A DNA stretch of 47,280 nt from Isosphaera sp. (GTDB taxonomy: Bacteria; Planctomycetota; Phycisphaerae; Phycisphaerales; UBA1924): the NCBI GenBank assembly GCA_013822085.1, contig PNJV01000015.1, positions 1 to 47,280 of the forward strand, read 5' to 3'. The position numbers and the translations under genes are program-made. Below the pieces are notes generated by a model that was not told the origin of the DNA, did no database searches, and saw nothing but the letters and a program-made list of their open reading frames with translations. Of this stretch, positions 1-8,328 are shown piece after piece. Position 1 is the first letter of the stretch, and every line of letters begins with the position of its first letter.

Positions 1-22
1 TCAGGACCGCCGGGCCGTTGGT

Positions 23-28
23 TATACT
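23..28 (+). promoter_or_regulatory. Putative -10 element of the STAS gene pair
   Basis: TATACT lies 34 bases before the ATG at 63 in an otherwise GC-rich stretch. A matching -35 would fall on the first bases of the window, so it cannot be judged. The implied leader of about 28 nt carries the AAGGA ribosome site of the first STAS gene. Confidence 0.45.
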
Positions 29-62
29 CGGCGACCCCTAGGCGCACCAAAAGGAACCACGC

Positions 63-398
63 ATGTCGTTCTCGTACTCGATCGATCACCGGCCCAACGC
101 CGTGATCGCCTCGCTCTCGGGCAGCCTGGACCTCAACACCGCCGACCGCCTCAACGAGGCGATCGACGCGATCGTGCGCAACCAGGGCACCCTGACGGTC
201 CTGGACCTGTCGCGCTGCACCTACCTCAACAGCCTGGGCATCGGCGCCTTTGTGCGCCTGCACCAGAGCGTCAAGCCCCAGGGCGGCCGCGTGCGTCTGG
301 CCGCGTGCAGCGCGTTCGTCAAGAGCGTGCTCTCGGCCTCCAAGCTCGGCGGCGTGCTCCCGCAGTTCGAGACGATCGAGGACGCGCTGCGCGACTGA
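63..398 (+). CDS. STAS-domain protein (anti-anti-sigma factor-like)
   Basis: This 111-residue protein is a single STAS domain, the fold of SpoIIAA-type anti-sigma factor antagonists. In that family a serine is phosphorylated by an anti-sigma kinase and dephosphorylated by a PP2C phosphatase, which sets sigma-factor release. The signature loop is YLNSLGIG at residues 54-61. Ser57 sits where the phosphorylated serine of the canonical DSSGL motif lies, and Asn56 replaces the usual Asp. The strand before it, LTVLDLS, is typical. AAAGGAA precedes the ATG with normal spacing. A second STAS gene follows after 7 nt. No kinase or phosphatase gene is next to it, so the regulated partner is unknown. It could equally act in a signalling pathway unrelated to sigma factors. 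Confidence 0.85.
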   Translation: MSFSYSIDHRPNAVIASLSGSLDLNTADRLNEAIDAIVRNQGTLTVLDLSRCTYLNSLGIGAFVRLHQSVKPQGGRVRLAACSAFVKSVLSASKLGGVLPQFETIEDALRD

Positions 399-405
399 CC
401 GCACG

Positions 406-744
406 ATGAACACCCTCCTGATCAGCTCGACCACGCACGGCCACACCGAGGTGCTGGCGCTCCATGGCGTGGCCGACCTGAGCACGCAGGCGACGCTCGA
501 CGCCGCCGTCGAGCGCGCCGCCGCTGGGGCAGCGCGCCGGTTCGTCGTCGACGCCTCGGGCGTGGACTTCATGAACTCGACGGCCCTGGCCTCGCTCCTG
601 CGCCTCCGCCGCGGCAGCCAGACGGCCGAGCCGCTGGGGGTCGTCGCGGCGCCCGGGCCGGTCCAGCGCGTGATCCTGGCCAGCCGCCTGGACAGGGCCC
701 TGCGCGTCTACGAATCGCTCGAGGACGCCCTGCTCGGGGCCTAG
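406..744 (+). CDS. Second STAS-domain protein
   Basis: This 112-residue protein is a second, diverged STAS domain. The conserved strand FVVDASGVDFM leads into the loop NSTALASL at residues 57-64. Ser58 is the candidate phosphorylation site, and Ala60 replaces the glycine common in the family. The start is the ATG 7 nt after the stop of the first STAS gene. No clear Shine-Dalgarno is present, so translation is probably coupled. The two proteins are similar in fold but clearly different in sequence, so this is an old duplication or a functional pair rather than a recent copy. The usual N-terminal start MNTLLISS fits the first beta strand. The function is inferred from the domain only. Confidence 0.8.
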   Translation: MNTLLISSTTHGHTEVLALHGVADLSTQATLDAAVERAAAGAARRFVVDASGVDFMNSTALASLLRLRRGSQTAEPLGVVAAPGPVQRVILASRLDRALRVYESLEDALLGA

Positions 745-768
745 AACCCCGCCGAGACCGTCAAGATC

Positions 769-797
769 TTGCGAAACCGCCCGGATCCCTGTATGCT
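769..797 (+). promoter_or_regulatory. Predicted housekeeping promoter of the M28 peptidase gene
   Basis: TTGCGA (769-774) and TATGCT (792-797) are separated by 17 bases, the spacing expected for a sigma-70-type promoter. It lies between the STAS pair and the peptidase ATG at 906, so the peptidase is probably transcribed separately, with a leader of about 100 nt. Confidence 0.6.
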
Positions 798-905
798 CGG
801 CCCACGCCGGCCAGCGGCCGCTGGGCCCGCGTGGTTTGACTGAGCGCGCCGGAACACCCAAACCAAGCACAAACCCGCAACCCCCGCGGCGCGCAAGGAG
901 TTCCC

Positions 906-2681
906 ATGCCGGAGCGTCATCGTCGAGTGCTCGGTCTTGTCCTGTCGGCCGGGCTAATGGCCGGCCCGCTGACGCTCCCCGCGCTGGCCCAGCCCGCCCC
1001 GGAGCCGACCGAGGTCAACGTCAACAGCCCCGAGGCCAAGCCCGCCGGGCCGGTGGCGATCGTCAACGGCAAGCAGGTGCCCGTGCCGAACATCGCCATG
1101 GGCGACGCGGCGACCGTCAAGCGGATCATCGAGGAAGGTCGCGACCGCTCGCAGGTGATGGACCACCTGACGCACCTGACCCAGCAGATCGGCCCGCGGC
1201 TGACCGGCTCGACCCGGGCCAAGCAGGCCAACGACTGGGCGCGCCAGCGCTTCGAGAGCTGGGGGCTCAGCGGGGCCCGGCTTGAGCAGTGGGGCACCGT
1301 GGGCGTGGGCTTCGACCGCGGGCCGAGCACCGGCAAGGTCCTGGTGCGCGTCGAGCGCGGGCCGCAGGACGACCGGCGCGTGGAGTTCGACGCCGTGCGC
1401 CAGCTGACGCTCACGACGCTCTCGTGGACGCCCGGGACCGAGGGCCCCGTCCGCGGGCCGGTGGTCAAGATGCCCAAGACCGAGGAGGAGTACGCCGCCG
1501 TCAAGGAGAGCCTCAAGGGCGCCTGGCTGCTGCTCGAGCCCCCGCCCCCGGTGGGCCAGCGCGGCGTGCGCAGCCGCGCGGCGGTCAACTACCAGCAGCG
1601 CACCGAGGCGCGCCAGAAGGTGGCCGCCGGCGAGGACCCCTCGACCCTGCCCATCCCGCAGCGCGTCATCTTCGACGGCATCGCCGGCTTCATCGCCACC
1701 TCGCGCGACGAGCGCGTCTGGACCGGGGCCGTCGGCGGCTGGCGCGACCTGACCATGGACACCCTCCACAAGGACGTCCAGGCCACCGTCACCCTGAGCG
1801 ACTACGACTTCATCAACTCGCGCCTGGCCGACCGCGAGCCGATCCAGCTCGAGCTGGACCTCAAGCACACCTTCAACCCCGGGCCGGTGCCGGTGTTCAA
1901 CACCATCGCCGAGATCCGCGGCAGCGAGAAGCCCGACGAGTACGTCGTCATCGGCGCGCACATGGACTCCTGGGACGGCCCCGGCTCCCAGGGCGCCACC
2001 GACAACGGCACCGGCACCTCCGTGATGCTCGAAGCGGCCCGCATCCTGGCCGCGGCCCTCAAGGACGCGCCCCCCGAGGCACGCCCCAAGCGCACCATCC
2101 AGGTCGTCCTCTACACCGGCGAGGAGCAGGGCCTCCTGGGCAGCTCGGCGCACCTGGAGATGAACAAGGACAAGTGGCCCGCGATCTCCGCCGCCTTCGT
2201 CGACGACGGCGGCACCAACTCCCAGGGCGGCACCCCGGCCCCGACCGACATCGTCCCCTTCCTGGCCGCCGCCAGCGCGCCCGTCAACTACCAGTTCTTC
2301 AGCAAGACCGACAACCGCTGGCTCAACGTCAACATCCGCGACATCGGCAACCGCCTGGTCCAGGGCGGCGGCAGCGACCACGCCGCCTACAACCGCCGCG
2401 GCATCCCCGGCTTCTACTGGGACGAGGTCGGCCGCGCCGACTACCAGTTCGGCTGGCACACCCAGCACGACACGATCGCCCTGGCCATCCCCGAGTACCT
2501 CATGCAGTCCGCCGTCAACACCGCCGTCGTCGCCTACAACCTCGCCTGCGCCGACGGCCTCCTGCCACGCCCGCCTGCGCCCCAGCCGACCGAGGGCCAG
2601 AACGAGAACCAGAACAGCAACCAGCCCGCGCAGCCGCGCGGCCAGACCGCTCCCGCCGGGCAGGGCGCCGGCTCCAACTAA
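906..2681 (+). CDS. Secreted M28-family zinc metallopeptidase
   Basis: This 591-residue exported aminopeptidase-type enzyme starts with a Sec signal peptide (residues 1 to about 28, ending in ALA). The M28 di-zinc site is complete: His352 in GAHMDSWD, bridging Asp366 in GATDNGTG, catalytic Glu406 and ligand Glu407 in TGEEQG, Asp433/Asp434 in FVDDGG, and His518 in WHTQHDT. The roughly 200 residues between signal peptide and catalytic domain may hold a protease-associated domain. The last 40 residues are rich in Pro, Gln and Asn. AAGGAG precedes the ATG with good spacing. A promoter lies at 769-797 and a terminator at 2727-2759, so this looks like a single-gene unit. The family removes N-terminal residues from peptides; the substrate cannot be told. 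Confidence 0.93.
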   Translation: MPERHRRVLGLVLSAGLMAGPLTLPALAQPAPEPTEVNVNSPEAKPAGPVAIVNGKQVPVPNIAMGDAATVKRIIEEGRDRSQVMDHLTHLTQQIGPRLTGSTRAKQANDWARQRFESWGLSGARLEQWGTVGVGFDRGPSTGKVLVRVERGPQDDRRVEFDAVRQLTLTTLSWTPGTEGPVRGPVVKMPKTEEEYAAVKESLKGAWLLLEPPPPVGQRGVRSRAAVNYQQRTEARQKVAAGEDPSTLPIPQRVIFDGIAGFIATSRDERVWTGAVGGWRDLTMDTLHKDVQATVTLSDYDFINSRLADREPIQLELDLKHTFNPGPVPVFNTIAEIRGSEKPDEYVVIGAHMDSWDGPGSQGATDNGTGTSVMLEAARILAAALKDAPPEARPKRTIQVVLYTGEEQGLLGSSAHLEMNKDKWPAISAAFVDDGGTNSQGGTPAPTDIVPFLAAASAPVNYQFFSKTDNRWLNVNIRDIGNRLVQGGGSDHAAYNRRGIPGFYWDEVGRADYQFGWHTQHDTIALAIPEYLMQSAVNTAVVAYNLACADGLLPRPPAPQPTEGQNENQNSNQPAQPRGQTAPAGQGAGSN

Positions 2682-2726
2682 ACCACTACGACCGCTCTGA
2701 GCCACGACCGCTGACGCCATGAACAA

Positions 2727-2759
2727 GGGGCGGCCCCTGCGCGGGGTCGCCCCTTTTTT
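2727..2759 (+). terminator. Rho-independent terminator after the M28 gene
   Basis: An 11-base stem (2727-2737 pairing with 2743-2753, one G-T pair) closes a five-base loop and is followed by six Ts (2754-2759). It lies 45 bases past the peptidase stop. The opposite-strand repeat protein ends at 2798, so the stem could also slow transcription from that side, although no T run is present there. Confidence 0.9.
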
Positions 2760-2797
2760 ATCCGCCGCGACTGCGCACAAGCCCGGCTCGGGCTTGC

Positions 2798-3787
2798 TTA
2801 GGACCCGCGCCGGACGCGCTTGCCGGGCACGAAGCGCTTCTTGGCCCCCTCGGGCCGGTCGCCGCGCTGGCCGGTCACGGACTTCTCCCGCGTCACGGTG
2901 CCGTCGTCGTTCCGCGTGCGCGAAGCCGTCCCGGTGGCGCTCCCGCCGTTGGGGCCGCGCCGCGAGCCCTCGCGGCTGACGGTCTGGCCGTCGCGCGTGG
3001 TCACGCTCTCTCGGCTGGCGGTCCGGCCGTCCCCGAACACGCTCTGGCCCGAGCGCGTGACGGTGTCGCCGTCGCGCGTGGCCGTGTCGGTGCTGGTGAC
3101 GCTGCCGCCGTTGGGGCCGGTGGTCACAGCCGTGCGTGTGGCGGTGCTGCCGTCGCGCGTCAGCTGCACGCTCTGGGTGGCGCTCTGACCGCCGGGTCCC
3201 GAGACGGTCGTCTGGCGCTGGCGGCCGTCCTCGGTCCTGACGATCGAGCTGTCGATGGTGCCCACGCCGCCGTTGGGGCCGGTGACCTGCGTCGAGCGCG
3301 TGGCGCCGGTGTCGGTGCGGTCGATGATCGTGATGGCCGAGGACGTGTTGCCGCCGCGGCCGGTGTGGGAGCGGTCGATCACCGCGCCACCCTCGGTGCG
3401 CGTGAGGGTGGTCTGAGAGCTGGCGGTCTTGCCGTTGGGGCCCAGGAAGGACTGGGTCTTGACCAGGCCGGTGTCGGTGCGCTGGGCGGTGGCCGTGCGT
3501 GTGGAGACGCCGCTCGGGCCGGTGACCGACGTGGACGTGGTGCGCACGCCGTCGGCGCGCGTGGTGGCGCTCTTGGCCGAGACGGTGACGGCGGGCGCCG
3601 GGCCGGGCGTGACCACCGGCGGGTCGGCCTTGTCGATCACAACCGGCGGCGGCGCCGCGGGGGCGACGTCGGAGGCGGGCGCAGCGGGCTCGGCCGACTG
3701 CTGGGCCAGCGCAGCGTGGACCATGATCATCGGCAGGAACGCGCCGAGCGCAGCGAGGCGACGGCCGGGTGCATAGACGGGTCGCAT
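2798..3787 (-). CDS. Exported protein of about nine 26-residue GPNG repeats (unknown function)
   Basis: This 329-residue protein is not assigned to a named family. A signal peptide covers residues 1-28 (cleavage after AALA). A Pro/Ala-rich linker follows, and then from about residue 65 to 310 there are about nine tandem repeats of 24-28 residues. A repeat reads roughly as a TR-D-G-T-V-TR half followed by a turn GPNGG (variants GPSG, GPGG, GRGG, GDG). The pattern of short Thr/Ser/Val strands broken by Gly turns suggests a beta-rich fibre or solenoid. The C-terminus is basic. AAGGAG lies close before the ATG, and a hairpin (3805-3810 with 3816-3821) sits just upstream of it. It follows pilB on the same strand after 165 bases, so it could be surface-exposed or linked to the pilus, but that is only positional. 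Confidence 0.7.
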   Translation of the reverse strand: MRPVYAPGRRLAALGAFLPMIMVHAALAQQSAEPAAPASDVAPAAPPPVVIDKADPPVVTPGPAPAVTVSAKSATTRADGVRTTSTSVTGPSGVSTRTATAQRTDTGLVKTQSFLGPNGKTASSQTTLTRTEGGAVIDRSHTGRGGNTSSAITIIDRTDTGATRSTQVTGPNGGVGTIDSSIVRTEDGRQRQTTVSGPGGQSATQSVQLTRDGSTATRTAVTTGPNGGSVTSTDTATRDGDTVTRSGQSVFGDGRTASRESVTTRDGQTVSREGSRRGPNGGSATGTASRTRNDDGTVTREKSVTGQRGDRPEGAKKRFVPGKRVRRGS

Positions 3788-3952
3788 GGGTGCTCCTTAG
3801 GTGAGCCCGCTCCGGGCGGGCGTGCGGTGCGAGGTCGCACGGCATAACGCGGCCGACGGCTGGGGCTTGCACCAGCCGCGCAGCGGCGCCGGGGTGCCGG
3901 GCAAGGTGCGCCGGTCGTGCGGCGTGGGCAAGGCCGGGGCGTTCGGGTCGGG

Positions 3953-5887
3953 TCAGGCCGCGGCCTCGGTGACGCGGAGCACCTCCTCGATGGAGGTCTT
4001 GCCCTCGACGGCCTTCTTGAGCCCGTCGCCGCGCAGCGTGACCATGCCGCGCTCGGCGCACAGGCGGCGCAGCTCGGCGACGTTGGGGTTGCGCGCCACG
4101 ATGTCGCGCAGCTGGTCGTCGACGATCAGCAGCTCGTAGATGCCCACGCGCCCGGCGTAGCCGGTCTTTCGGCAGCGTTCGCAGCCCTTGGAGGCCCAGA
4201 CCAGCTCGGGGTCGAGGCCCTGCATGGTCAAGAACTCGCCCAGATCGCCGTGGGGCGGGGCCTGGTGCTTGCACTGGGCGCACAGCTTGCGGACGAGGCG
4301 CTGCGCCAGGCAGCCGTTCACCGCTGCGCCCACCAGGAAGGGCTCGATGCCGATGTTGACCAGCCGGGTGATGGAGGACGGGGCGTCGTTGGTGTGGAGC
4401 GTCGAGAGGACCAGGTGGCCCGTCAGCGCCGCCTGCACGGCCGTCAGGGCGGTCTCCTGATCGCGGATCTCGCCGACCATGATCACGTCGGGGTCCTGCC
4501 GAAGGAGGGCCTTGAGGGCCTTGGCGAAGGTCATGCCGATCTTGTCGTGGGTCTGGGTCTGGACGATGCCGTCGAGGTGATACTCGACGGGGTCCTCGAC
4601 GGTGGAGATGTTCATGGAGTTCTTGTCGAGGGTGCGCAGGGATGAGTAGAGCGTGGTGGTCTTGCCCGAGCCGGTGGGCCCGGTGACGAGCACCACGCCG
4701 TGGGGCGCGTTGATGGCGGTCTGCCACAGCGCCAGGGTGTTCTCGTCGAAGCCCAGGTCCTCGAGCTTGACGTTGATCGAGCGCGTGTCGAGGATGCGCA
4801 TGACGACCTTCTCGCCGTACGTGACGGGCAGGGTGCTCATGCGCAGGTCGAGCTTGCGGCTCTGGACGTTGCAGCGGATGCGGCCGTCCTGGGGCAGGCG
4901 GCGCTCGGAGATGTCCAGGTTGGCCATGATCTTGAGGCGCGAGGTGATGGCCGCGGCCATGTTGGGCGGCGGGTTCATCATCTCGTAGAGCTCGCCGTCG
5001 ATGCGGAAGCGCACCTTGAGCTTCTTGTCGCCCGGCTCGATGTGGATGTCGCTTGCGCCCTCCTTGACGGCCTGCTGGATGATGTAGTTGACGTAGCGGA
5101 TGACCGGGCTGCCCGCGGCCTCCTTCTCGAGGTCGATCTCCTGGTCGTGCTTCTTCTCGACCTGCACGTCCCCCTCGGTGACCTCCGAGAGGATCTGGTT
5201 CACGTCGGCGTCGTCGTTGACGGCCCCCCCGGTGATCAGCTCCAGGGCCCCGCGCACGTCGAAGCCCGTGGTGAGCACCACGCGCACCGCCGCCACGCCC
5301 AGCCGCCGGCGCACCTCGTCGAGCAGGAACACGTCGTCGTGACGGACGGCCGCGATGATCGCCTTCTGGCCCTCAAGGCGCAGCGGCACCACCGAGTGCT
5401 TCTTGCAGAACTCCAGCGTCAGACGCTGCATCAGCTTGCCGTCGAAGCCGCCGTCGAGCCCCTTGACCAGGTCGATGTGCTCGAAGGGCACGCCGTGGAG
5501 GGCCGCGACGGCCTTGAGCACCGCGCCCTCGTCGACGCCCTGCTCGATGAGCACCTCCGTCAGGCGCTTGCCGGGGCTGGCGCGCACCACCTGGCGGGCC
5601 TGGTCCAGCTGGGCCGGGTTGATGACCCCGTCGGCCAGCAGCTTCTGGCCGATGTCCGTCGGCGTCCCCGAGGCGTTCGTCTGGGCGCCCTCGGGCTGAT
5701 AGATCGGGTTGGCGAAGCTGGGGTCGGCAAAGGCCAGCTCGCGCAGCGAGGGGTCGTTGAGCGACGTCAGGCCCGTCCCGCCACCACCTCCCACACCCCC
5801 CCCACCGCTCCCTGCGCGCCCGCCGGGGGCGCCGCCCCGCCCGCGCTGCTCCTGAGGGGGATCGAACCGCACGGTCGGGTCGCTCAC
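3953..5887 (-). CDS. pilB: PilB/GspE-type secretion and pilus assembly ATPase
   Basis: This cytoplasmic hexameric ATPase powers pilus extension or type II secretion. It has 644 residues from the GTG at 5887, which is preceded by AGGAGA at good spacing; the in-frame ATG seven codons upstream has no such site. Order: a Gly-rich stretch (about 18-40), a GspE N-domain (about 75-215), then the ATPase. Walker A is GPTGSGKT (403-410). The Asp box and Walker B lie in the QDPDVIMVGE region (464-473), followed by the His box around STLHTND. The C-terminal part keeps the paired cysteines LCAQC and CERC of a zinc-binding module. It is the last pil gene of the cluster, 89 bases after the pilP-like gene. 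No pilC platform gene or pilT retraction ATPase is adjacent. PilB and GspE cannot be separated by sequence alone; the pilMNOP context favours PilB. Confidence 0.92.
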   Translation of the reverse strand: MSDPTVRFDPPQEQRGRGGAPGGRAGSGGGGVGGGGGTGLTSLNDPSLRELAFADPSFANPIYQPEGAQTNASGTPTDIGQKLLADGVINPAQLDQARQVVRASPGKRLTEVLIEQGVDEGAVLKAVAALHGVPFEHIDLVKGLDGGFDGKLMQRLTLEFCKKHSVVPLRLEGQKAIIAAVRHDDVFLLDEVRRRLGVAAVRVVLTTGFDVRGALELITGGAVNDDADVNQILSEVTEGDVQVEKKHDQEIDLEKEAAGSPVIRYVNYIIQQAVKEGASDIHIEPGDKKLKVRFRIDGELYEMMNPPPNMAAAITSRLKIMANLDISERRLPQDGRIRCNVQSRKLDLRMSTLPVTYGEKVVMRILDTRSINVKLEDLGFDENTLALWQTAINAPHGVVLVTGPTGSGKTTTLYSSLRTLDKNSMNISTVEDPVEYHLDGIVQTQTHDKIGMTFAKALKALLRQDPDVIMVGEIRDQETALTAVQAALTGHLVLSTLHTNDAPSSITRLVNIGIEPFLVGAAVNGCLAQRLVRKLCAQCKHQAPPHGDLGEFLTMQGLDPELVWASKGCERCRKTGYAGRVGIYELLIVDDQLRDIVARNPNVAELRRLCAERGMVTLRGDGLKKAVEGKTSIEEVLRVTEAAA

Positions 5888-5976
5888 TGGGTCTCTCCTG
5901 GCTGGCAAGGGGCGTTGGGCGTGCAGACCGAGGGCCGTCGGGCCAGGGGCGTCGGCATCGGGCGCGACAGCCCGGC

Positions 5977-6684
5977 TCAGCGCGGGCCCGAGCCCCGACG
6001 GTCGGCGTGACCGCCGATGGCCATCTCGATGCGGTGCTCCTGGCCCTCGGCCTCGAGCACCACGGCGCGGCCCTGGGCCGCCTTGAAGACGAACAGCCCC
6101 TCGACGCGGTCGCCGACGCGGTAGATCTTGTTGTTGATCCGGGCCACGGGGCTCGGGCCGCCCAGGACGCTGTTGAGCTCGAGCGACTGGAGCAGCGAGA
6201 GCACCTGCTTCTGCCGCTCGGACTCGAGCCGCTTCTGCTGCTCCAGCCGGGCGCGCTCGACCATGGCGTTGAGGTCCGTGGGCTCCTCGGTGGAGCTGCT
6301 CTGCACGACGGGCAGGTTGACGATGCCCGCGGTGCGGAACGGGTTGGTCCGCACCCGGTCGTAGGGGACCTGCATCTCGACGCGCGCCGTGCTCAGGTCG
6401 GACATCACCTGCTTGTGGGCCGCGGCGAGCTTGGCCGGGTCCTGCGCCTCGATCTTCATGGCGCCCGCCGTCGCCGCGTGGGGCCCCAGGCCCAGCTGGC
6501 GCATGCCGGCCAGCACGCCCCCGGCCAGGGCCACCACCAGGATCATCAGCCCGAACCCGCCGAAAGAGAACCCGCCCTTGGCCTCGCCCTGTTCGAGCCC
6601 CTCGAGCGCGGGCGAACTGGGGCCCATGCCCTGCTCATCGGCGCCGGCGTTCATCGCGCTCATGTCGTTGTGCAGACCGGTCAT
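5977..6684 (-). CDS. PilP/GspC-like inner-membrane protein
   Basis: This 235-residue protein has one membrane segment (about 48-66, FGLMILVVALAGGVLAG) after a Gly/Glu-rich cytoplasmic N-terminus. A charged helix (about 140-170, rich in Arg, Gln and Glu) leads to a C-terminal beta domain with NNKIYRVGDRVEGLFVFKAA, which resembles the homology region of PilP and GspC. In pili and type II systems this domain contacts the outer-membrane secretin. The start is chosen at 6684: AAGGAG lies 7 nt upstream and the ATG overlaps the pilO stop as ATGA, which indicates coupling. The family call rests on position, topology and the weak C-terminal motif. No pilQ/gspD secretin gene is in the window. Confidence 0.65.
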   Translation of the reverse strand: MTGLHNDMSAMNAGADEQGMGPSSPALEGLEQGEAKGGFSFGGFGLMILVVALAGGVLAGMRQLGLGPHAATAGAMKIEAQDPAKLAAAHKQVMSDLSTARVEMQVPYDRVRTNPFRTAGIVNLPVVQSSSTEEPTDLNAMVERARLEQQKRLESERQKQVLSLLQSLELNSVLGGPSPVARINNKIYRVGDRVEGLFVFKAAQGRAVVLEAEGQEHRIEMAIGGHADRRGSGPR

Positions 6685-7259
6685 CGGGTGGCTCCTTGGT
6701 CCCGCGTGGAGGCCGCGGCGGTGGTGGTCTCGGGCTGGTAATAGATCGACAGCGTGCACGTCACGCTCACGACGCCGTCGGCGCCGTCGTCGCGCACGAG
6801 CTTCATGTCCGTCAGCCGGGTGATGCGCGGCAGCTGCTCCAGGCGCAGCAGGAAGCGGTAGAAGGCGTCGAAGTTCCCGCGGATCTTCAGCTCCAGCGGC
6901 TGCTCGGTGGCCAGGCCCGCCTGGATCACCTTGGTGAGCTTCTTGAACTGCTGGAGCTCGAGCCCCTCGCCGGCGGCGATGTCGGCCACGTTGCTCAGCA
7001 CGCTGTCCAGGTCCTTGCCGCTGGGCAGGCGGTTCTCCAGGTTCGAGATCGCCTCGTGCATCTCGGTGTTGGCCTTCTCAAGGTCGGCCGACTGCGCCGT
7101 GGCGGCGCGCAGCCGCTCGAGCGAGGTCTGCCGCTCCTTGATCGACCGCTCGGCCGCCTCGATGGCGTCGTTCTGCGGCTGGAACACCAGGAAGTAGCTG
7201 CTCACCGGCACCGCCAGGAGCACACCGAGGAACGTGATCTGCTTGACGGCGGGGTTCAT
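6681..7259 (-). CDS. pilO: PilO-like type IV pilus alignment protein
   Basis: This 192-residue inner-membrane protein has one N-terminal membrane helix (about 8-27), a coiled coil (about 30-85) and a small alpha/beta domain ending with TLSIYYQPE. This is the PilO architecture. PilO pairs with PilN to link the PilM ring in the cytoplasm to PilP and the secretin outside. The segment KIRGNFDAFYRFLLRLEQLPRI is the part most like the family. AAGAGG lies just before the ATG. The stop overlaps the start of the next gene by four bases. It follows pilN after 111 bases, which keeps the usual M-N-O-P order. Confidence 0.83.
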   Translation of the reverse strand: MNPAVKQITFLGVLLAVPVSSYFLVFQPQNDAIEAAERSIKERQTSLERLRAATAQSADLEKANTEMHEAISNLENRLPSGKDLDSVLSNVADIAAGEGLELQQFKKLTKVIQAGLATEQPLELKIRGNFDAFYRFLLRLEQLPRITRLTDMKLVRDDGADGVVSVTCTLSIYYQPETTTAAASTRDQGATR

Positions 7260-7370
7260 GCCTCTTGCTCCGTGCGCGGTGGTCGTGCGTGCGTGCGCGT
7301 GCCGCGGGGGGTCAGCGTCGTGCGGGGTGCGGGGGGGTGCGAGTTGCTGCAGCGGCGGCGGCCGGGCCCG

Positions 7371-8207
7371 TCACTGGGCCGAACCGACGGTCCGCCTAGT
7401 GGGCCTGCGGTTGTTCTTCTGCTCGGGCTTTGCCGGGGCGGGGATCTCGGGCAGCTCCTCGCGCCACACGTGCAGGGGCTCGATCGTCGCCACGTCGGCC
7501 GAGGGCTTGATCTGGGCGTCGATCCGGAACCGCCGCAGGGCGACGCCGTTGACATCGCTCTGGGCGCTCTGGGCCAGCTCGACGTTGGCCAGCAGCTCGC
7601 AGGCCTTGAGGCGGCGCTGGAACTCGGCCACGTCCTGGTCCGTGGCCGCCAGGCCGTTGATGGCGATGGTGAACTCGAGCACCGGGGGCTTGGGGGCCTT
7701 GGGCTTCTCGGGCTCAGCCGGCTTGCCCTTGGCCTGGGTGGCCGAGCGGCCGGAGGGCGCGCGGCCCTTCTTCGGGTCGCCCTTGGGCGCCTGCTCGACG
7801 ACGCGCTTGCCCACCAGGTTCAGCTCGATCAGCGCCAGCCGCTCGGGCGTGCGGTTGGTGATCTCGGCCATGAGCACCGAGCGCGGGACGCGTTCGAGCA
7901 CCGCCGCGGCGCTCTGGGCGCGCTCGGTGAGCGCGCCGCGGGTGGCCTCGAGCTTCTTGAGCTGGTCGAGCTTCTCGGACTCCCGCTTGACCTGCTGCGT
8001 GACCGACTGCTCCAGGAGGCGCACGTCGTTCCACTTGCGGTTGGTGACGATGAACGCGCCCACCACGCCCAGCATCACCACGCCAAAGAGCAGCACCGAG
8101 ACGATCCCGCTGCGCCGCTCGATCTTGCCGCGCATGTAGTCCTCGGGCAGGAAGCTCCTGGGCTGCTGCCCGGAGCCCAAGAGCGTGCTCGCGTTGATCC
8201 GCGCCAT
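7371..8207 (-). CDS. pilN: PilN-like type IV pilus assembly protein
   Basis: This 278-residue protein has a short cytoplasmic N-terminus, one membrane helix (about 36-55), a coiled coil (about 60-105) and a periplasmic domain. The N-terminal SFLPEDYMRGK resembles the PilN segment that binds the PilM groove. A Lys/Pro/Ala-rich linker (about 140-172) separates two parts of the periplasmic region and looks like a local insertion. AAGGAG precedes the ATG at 8207. It lies between pilM (121 bases upstream) and pilO on the same strand. The assignment rests on topology plus gene order. Confidence 0.82.
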   Translation of the reverse strand: MARINASTLLGSGQQPRSFLPEDYMRGKIERRSGIVSVLLFGVVMLGVVGAFIVTNRKWNDVRLLEQSVTQQVKRESEKLDQLKKLEATRGALTERAQSAAAVLERVPRSVLMAEITNRTPERLALIELNLVGKRVVEQAPKGDPKKGRAPSGRSATQAKGKPAEPEKPKAPKPPVLEFTIAINGLAATDQDVAEFQRRLKACELLANVELAQSAQSDVNGVALRRFRIDAQIKPSADVATIEPLHVWREELPEIPAPAKPEQKNNRRPTRRTVGSAQ

Positions 8208-8328
8208 CGGGGTGCTCCTTCGCGTCTGGCCGGGCCGCGCTGTCGCGGGCGGGCTGGGGTACGGATTCGACGGGTCGTGGTCCTCGGCGGAGGTGGGGGT
8301 GCGGTCGTGGGCGGCGCGCTGGCGGGGT

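Noticed and set aside
2778-2796. Second perfect inverted repeat (CAAGCCCG and its complement) as terminator of the repeat-protein gene.
   Set aside because: The stem is good and lies right after the stop, but no T-rich tail follows on the minus strand, so it is not called as a terminator.
2820-3650. Possible DNA repeat array or CRISPR in the repeat-protein gene.
   Set aside because: The repeats are in the protein, diverged at DNA level and in frame. There are no constant repeats with unique spacers.
954-4727. A long minus-strand frame across the M28 gene, the terminator and pilB.
   Set aside because: It crosses real genes on both strands and a strong terminator, and its product shows no recognisable fold.
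5888-5908. ATG start for pilB seven codons upstream.
   Set aside because: It has no ribosome site, while AGGAGA stands correctly before the GTG at 5887.
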